Positions 61,373 through 64,000 of a stretch of DNA of 64,000 bases are shown piece after piece. Source of the stretch: Kiritimatiellia bacterium (GTDB lineage Bacteria > Verrucomicrobiota > Kiritimatiellia > UBA8416 > JABMPJ01); NCBI GenBank assembly GCA_030745755.1, contig JASLOA010000045.1, positions 62,001 to 126,000 on the forward strand, in the 5' to 3' direction. The notes below the pieces were generated by a model. It saw only the letters and a list, made by a program, of their open reading frames with translations, had not been told where the DNA came from and made no database searches. The stretch's first letter is position 1. Every line of letters begins with the position of its first letter. The position numbers were made by a program, and so were the translations under genes.

Positions 61373-61726
61373 ATGGCTAAGACACGAGTGTTCGTAAGTT
61401 TTGATTTTGACAATGACCGTAAACTGAGGGATTTCATCCTTGGACAGGCCAAATTGGCAGATTCTCCTTTCCAAGTGATTAACCATTCGCTCAAAGAGGC
61501 AGCACCCGAGAGGTCTTGGGAGGGGAAAGCTCAGGCGGCAATCAAACGGTCGGAGGTCATGCTTGTAATGGTTGGGCCAAAAACGTGCCGAGCACCTGGA
61601 GTCTTGAAGGAAGTCGCGATGGCACGAGATGCAGGCACGAAGATCGTCCAAGTGATCGGCTACCCGGAGTCGAAATCGAGCGTGACTTGTGCCCCGGCGT
61701 CGCGTACTTCGTCGTCAGTGACCTGA
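61373..61726 (+). CDS. MTH538/ThsB-type TIR-domain protein, C-terminally truncated
   Basis: From ATG 61373 the frame codes for 117 aa; the first 97 fit the family: TRVFVSFDFDNDRKLRDFILGQAK, SPFQVINHSLKEAAP, IKRSEVMLVMVGPKTCRAPGVLKEVAMARDAG and KIVQVIGY. This TIR class includes ThsB of Thoeris, which makes a cyclic ADP-ribose-type signal on phage infection; E80 is a candidate catalytic residue. After GY (about 61,663) the sequence is antisense of a methylase gene, so the end of the domain is missing. AGGGAGA precedes the ATG. It is translated just after the SLATT-like gene, so together they look like sensor/signal and effector. Confidence 0.75.
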   Translation: MAKTRVFVSFDFDNDRKLRDFILGQAKLADSPFQVINHSLKEAAPERSWEGKAQAAIKRSEVMLVMVGPKTCRAPGVLKEVAMARDAGTKIVQVIGYPESKSSVTCAPASRTSSSVT

Positions 61727-61953
61727 AACAGGAGGTCGATAGACTTCCAGCGGGCGAACAGGGCTTTGTCCTGGCGTAGTCTTCGGTCGCGATTGTAGAA
61801 CTCGGAGAGAAAGGCGGCTGGGGTGTTGTCGAGATCCAAGGTCTTCTCGCTCTGATAGCCGAGGGCATTGAGCAGACCGATTGAGGCGGCCTTCAGGTCG
61901 TCCTTGCCGAAAGCGGCGAGACTTGCCTCTATCTGTTGCCGTATGTCGCTCAT
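61660..61953 (-). pseudogene. N-terminal fragment of an Eco57I-type N6-adenine methylase/restriction protein
   Basis: The 97-aa frame begins MSDIRQQIEASLAAFGKDDLKAASIGLLNALGYQSEKTL, continues FLSEF...KALFARWKSIDLLFQVTDDEVRDAG and ends at a stop created at the junction near 61,662. This N-terminal pattern belongs to large (about 1000 aa) restriction-methylase fusion proteins found in defence islands. The catalytic parts are absent. AAGGATCTGAT before the ATG looks like a real start. The gene was cut where it meets the TIR gene head-on. Confidence 0.7.
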
Positions 61954-62077
61954 ATCAGATCCTTCCTGCTTCCCTGGCTCGGGTTCGCAGGTTTGCGTTT
62001 AAGGAAGCAAGCCTTTGCCGGTGAAGGGATTATCTGTATCCACTCCCCCTGTCGAGGTCTTGCGCTTAAATGGGGTC

Positions 62078-62284
62078 TCATGCCCATATCGGTACGTAGC
62101 TCCTATATCGTGTAGACGCCTTCCCGGGGTCGGACGGCTTGATCAACTCGGCGTCCACAGCTGCGGCGATAGTCTGGGAAATGGTAGCCGTCTTGCTCTC
62201 CGGCAGATCAAAGCGTTCCCTCAAAGACTGATTGGTCATCTGCTTGCGCAGGACGTATTGAAGGGAGCAATGGCCGCTTCTGAA
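62078..62284 (-). pseudogene. C-terminal fragment of an AlbA_2/RecG-like ATP-binding protein
   Basis: About 65 residues (GHCSLQYVLRKQMTNQSLRERFDLPES, then ISQTIAAAVDAELIKP and RYRSYVPIWA) match the C-terminal winged-helix end of proteins annotated as RecG-like helicases or AlbA_2 (Schlafen-type) ATP-binding proteins, often encoded beside restriction genes. It ends 124 bases upstream (minus sense) of the methylase fragment, which suits an original operon. The frame upstream of about 62,284 is Arg/Pro-rich and unlike the family. Both are debris of a defence operon. Confidence 0.65.
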
Positions 62285-62810
62285 GACACGGTTGGGATGG
62301 CGCAACAGCAGGAGTGTGGGGCAATTCCGCGAAGCCGCGAAGCGGCGACCCCAGTGCGGGCAAAGGCCCCGCACGGACGTGGGCGCTGGAGCGCCCGGCG
62401 GGGTTCTTCGGGAAACACGGTTGCCGTACGGAATAACGGTTGGGACTGGGCGATGGCGTTTGCTGCGGGAATGCGGCGGCTGAAATCGCGCGCGCAACAA
62501 CGGGGGTCTTGGGGGCAACGCCCCCTGCCTTCTTTTGCAGGCGCTCCCGCGCGCGCGAGCCGCGCGCCGAGCAAAAGCCCCGAGTCCGCCCCCTGGGGGG
62601 CGAAAGACTCAAGGGGGGCAATGCGGCGGGATGGCGGCGGCGGCAACCGGGACAGCCGGGGCGTGGAAGAGCGACATGGCCACGAACCCGGCGGCCCGAT
62701 TGACGGAGACGACATGCGGCCGCTAATCGAGATGCACAGCAGCGACAAGCAGGATGGCTGCCACAGCTTGCGAGGACAGACAACCTGCTTCTGGCTGCGT
62801 GCTTTCCTTT
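62285..62810. other. GC-rich stretch without a convincing gene
   Basis: Several overlapping frames are open in both directions because of high GC, but none resembles a protein family. A hairpin GGGGGC-AAC-GCCCCC (62511-62525) and inverse-related words (ccccctggggggcg, near 62589) occur. It separates defence-gene debris from the truncated phosphofructokinase. Similar GC-rich hairpin runs are seen near plasmid transfer regions, but I cannot support an oriT here. Confidence 0.4.
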
Positions 62811-63733
62811 TGAACGAGGCAATCGTCGACCACATCCACTATGCCGGTGGCACCATCCTCGGGTCGTCACGCGGCGGACAGCCGACCGATGTCATCGTGG
62901 ACGCGCTTGAAGCGCGCGGTATCAACGTGCTGCTCTGCGTCGGCGGCGACGGCACCCAGCGTGGGACACATGACATCGCCACCGAGGCCCTGCGGCGCGG
63001 ACTCAAGATCGCGGTGGTGGGCGTTCCCAAGACGATCGATAACGATATCCAGTTCGTTGCACGCTCGTTCGGCTACAGCACGGCGATCGACAAGGCGCGC
63101 GACATCCTGACCTGCGCCCACAACGAAGCCAAGGGCGCCTTCAACGGCGTGGGCCTGGTCAAGCTGATGGGCCGCGACTCCGGGTTCATCGCCTGTGGCG
63201 CCACGCTGGCCAGCCAGGAGGCCAATTTCTGCCTGATACCCGAGATTCCCTTTGCCTTGCAGGGCGAGCGCGGACTGCTGGCCGCACTCGAGGCGCGTAT
63301 CCGTCGGCGCGGCCATGCCTTGATCGTTGTGGCCGAAGGCGCCGGCCAGGATTTCATGAAGGATGAGGAGACCGGCGTTGATGCCTCCGGCAACAAGCTG
63401 CATGCCGATATCGGGCTCTTCCTTCAGGCGCAAATCAAGGCGCACTTCAAAACCGCGGGACTGGACCTCAACATGAAGTATCTCGATCCGAGTTACTACG
63501 TACGCGGCGTGGCGGCCAACTCAGATGACAGTCTGCTGTGCGACCAGTTTGCCCGGCACGCGGTGCACGCCGCCATGGCCGGAAAAACCGACATGGTGGT
63601 GGGCCACTGGAACGACTCCTTCATCAATCTGCCCACCGCCCTGGCCACCGGATCGCGGCGCAAGGTGGAGCCCGAAGGCGAACTGTGGAAGAGCGTCATG
63701 GCCGCTACCGGCCAGCCCGTGCGCATGCTCTGA
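62811..63733 (+). pseudogene. 6-phosphofructokinase family gene lacking its 5' end
   Basis: From about 62,811 the frame matches the PFK family: HIHYAGGTILGSSRGG, LLCVGGDGTQRG, VGVPKTIDNDI, FGYSTAIDKARD, GLVKLMGRDSGFIA, EIPFALQGERGL and YLDPSYYVRG near the end. GGDGT and PKTIDND suggest the PPi- or ATP-dependent group with long C-terminus. The N-terminal 80-110 residues, including the first nucleotide-binding glycine motif (GGDCPG-type), are missing; the open frame back to 62015 has unrelated sequence. The gene is therefore probably inactive, unless it starts at an alternative codon. The break coincides with the rearranged region. Confidence 0.75.
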
Positions 63734-64000
63734 CGCTGTAATCACTCGAGTGGTGTACTGAAAGTCCTGTGACGCAAGACACCCGACCGACCACTATTTC
63801 GCGATGATCAGCGCGGCAACGGAGTGCCGCTAAGCGGCTTCATCCCGGCGTGTTTTGGCGTGATGTGCTGCTGCCAGTCAAGAACTTCTGCGAAGTTGAG
63901 TCCTGACGCATCGGGTAACCAGCGCCAGCCGGACGTGGGCAACATAAGCCCCACAAGCAGGCGAGGTGAAGTCAACTCAGTGGGCGGTATAGCAACCGTC
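63734..64000. other. Right-edge region, possibly a structured RNA
   Basis: No protein-coding frame is convincing. The sequence is full of short complementary words (gaacttc/gaagttg at 63881-63898, gccggacgtgggc/gccccac at 63930-63955) and includes the tract aagcaggcgaggtgaagtc, which recalls domain I of bacterial group II introns. The 5' GUGYG boundary consensus is not clearly met. It is cut by the window edge. Confidence 0.3.

Noticed and set aside
62015-62810. N-terminal 265 residues of the frame ending in phosphofructokinase
   Set aside because: The sequence is Arg/Gly-rich and overlaps antisense gene debris; it does not match the missing PFK N-terminus.
60360-64000. Search for attR, a second copy of the tRNA-Pro 3' end
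   Set aside because: No copy of the T-arm/acceptor sequence (ttcaaatctcc...) was found by eye between the recombinase and the right edge.

Overview
The window looks like a GC-rich chromosomal segment of a Gram-negative, non-model bacterium, most likely in the PVC superphylum and possibly Kiritimatiellota/Verrucomicrobia. Grounds: outer-membrane machinery (TolC, HlyD, LptF/G-type, LolA-like), a complete Na+-translocating NADH:quinone reductase operon, an SHD1 domain protein, huge secreted glycosidases ending in D-x-D-x-D-G Ca-binding (TSP3-like) repeats plus a PVC-style C-terminal module, a GxxExxY protein, a DUF6788 protein, and many short dispersed palindromic repeats. The taxonomic call is inference from gene content.

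Layout. 0-2.3 kb: a partial ceramidase-like 3' end, an SHD1-domain gene split by a 261-bp MITE-like insertion with a 12-bp target duplication, and a decayed epimerase. 2.3-6.6 kb (minus): a compact operon of VTC-type polyphosphate-polymerase domain, DUF4956 membrane protein, HlyD adaptor and TolC channel. 6.7-9.3 kb: DUF6788 gene between inverted repeats, a diguanylate cyclase, tRNA-Ser(UGA). 9.4-11.9 kb: CDP-alcohol phosphatidyltransferase and Na/phosphate cotransporter, the latter ending in a 202-bp MITE-like element. 12.2-27.7 kb (minus): an alpha-glucan degradation cluster comprising a 2221-aa secreted protein with two GH13 catalytic domains, a 1375-aa GH57-like enzyme with starch-binding modules, a lipoprotein pullulanase and a GH13 enzyme without a signal peptide. 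28-31.7 kb: an outer-membrane-like protein, then an envelope operon (LolA-like, a small secreted protein, an exported YidD-domain protein, a TPR protein). 31.7-39.5 kb: an accessory zone with a DUF4160/DUF2442 pair beside a gene fragment, an unknown 688-aa protein, a GxxExxY gene inside hairpin-bearing inverted repeats, a Ca2+-type P-ATPase, VapBC and a DUF1858 protein. 39.7-58.2 kb: mostly housekeeping (purB, LptF/G-type permease, pilT, dus, maf, glpD, nqrABCDEF with nqrM, polyprenyl synthase, ispH, asnS).

58.4-64 kb is a mobile and rearranged region. A large serine recombinase sits at the 3' end of tRNA-Pro(GGG) and its frame runs through the tRNA gene. Behind it lie paired palindromes, a small XRE regulator, a SLATT-like membrane protein and a TIR protein of the MTH538/ThsB type. 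This looks like a TIR-signal/membrane-effector anti-phage module. The TIR gene is cut near 61,661 and abutted head-on by fragments of a restriction-methylase and an AlbA_2-type protein. A GC-rich stretch with no gene follows, then a 6-phosphofructokinase lacking its N-terminus. No second tRNA-Pro end (attR) is visible, so the right end of the island seems to have been lost, or the contig is chimeric there.

Most promising observations: the SLATT/TIR module on the tRNA-Pro element; the polyphosphate-polymerase/efflux operon; the GxxExxY cassette with covarying hairpins; the exported YidD-domain operon; and the cleanly reconstructable MITE insertions.
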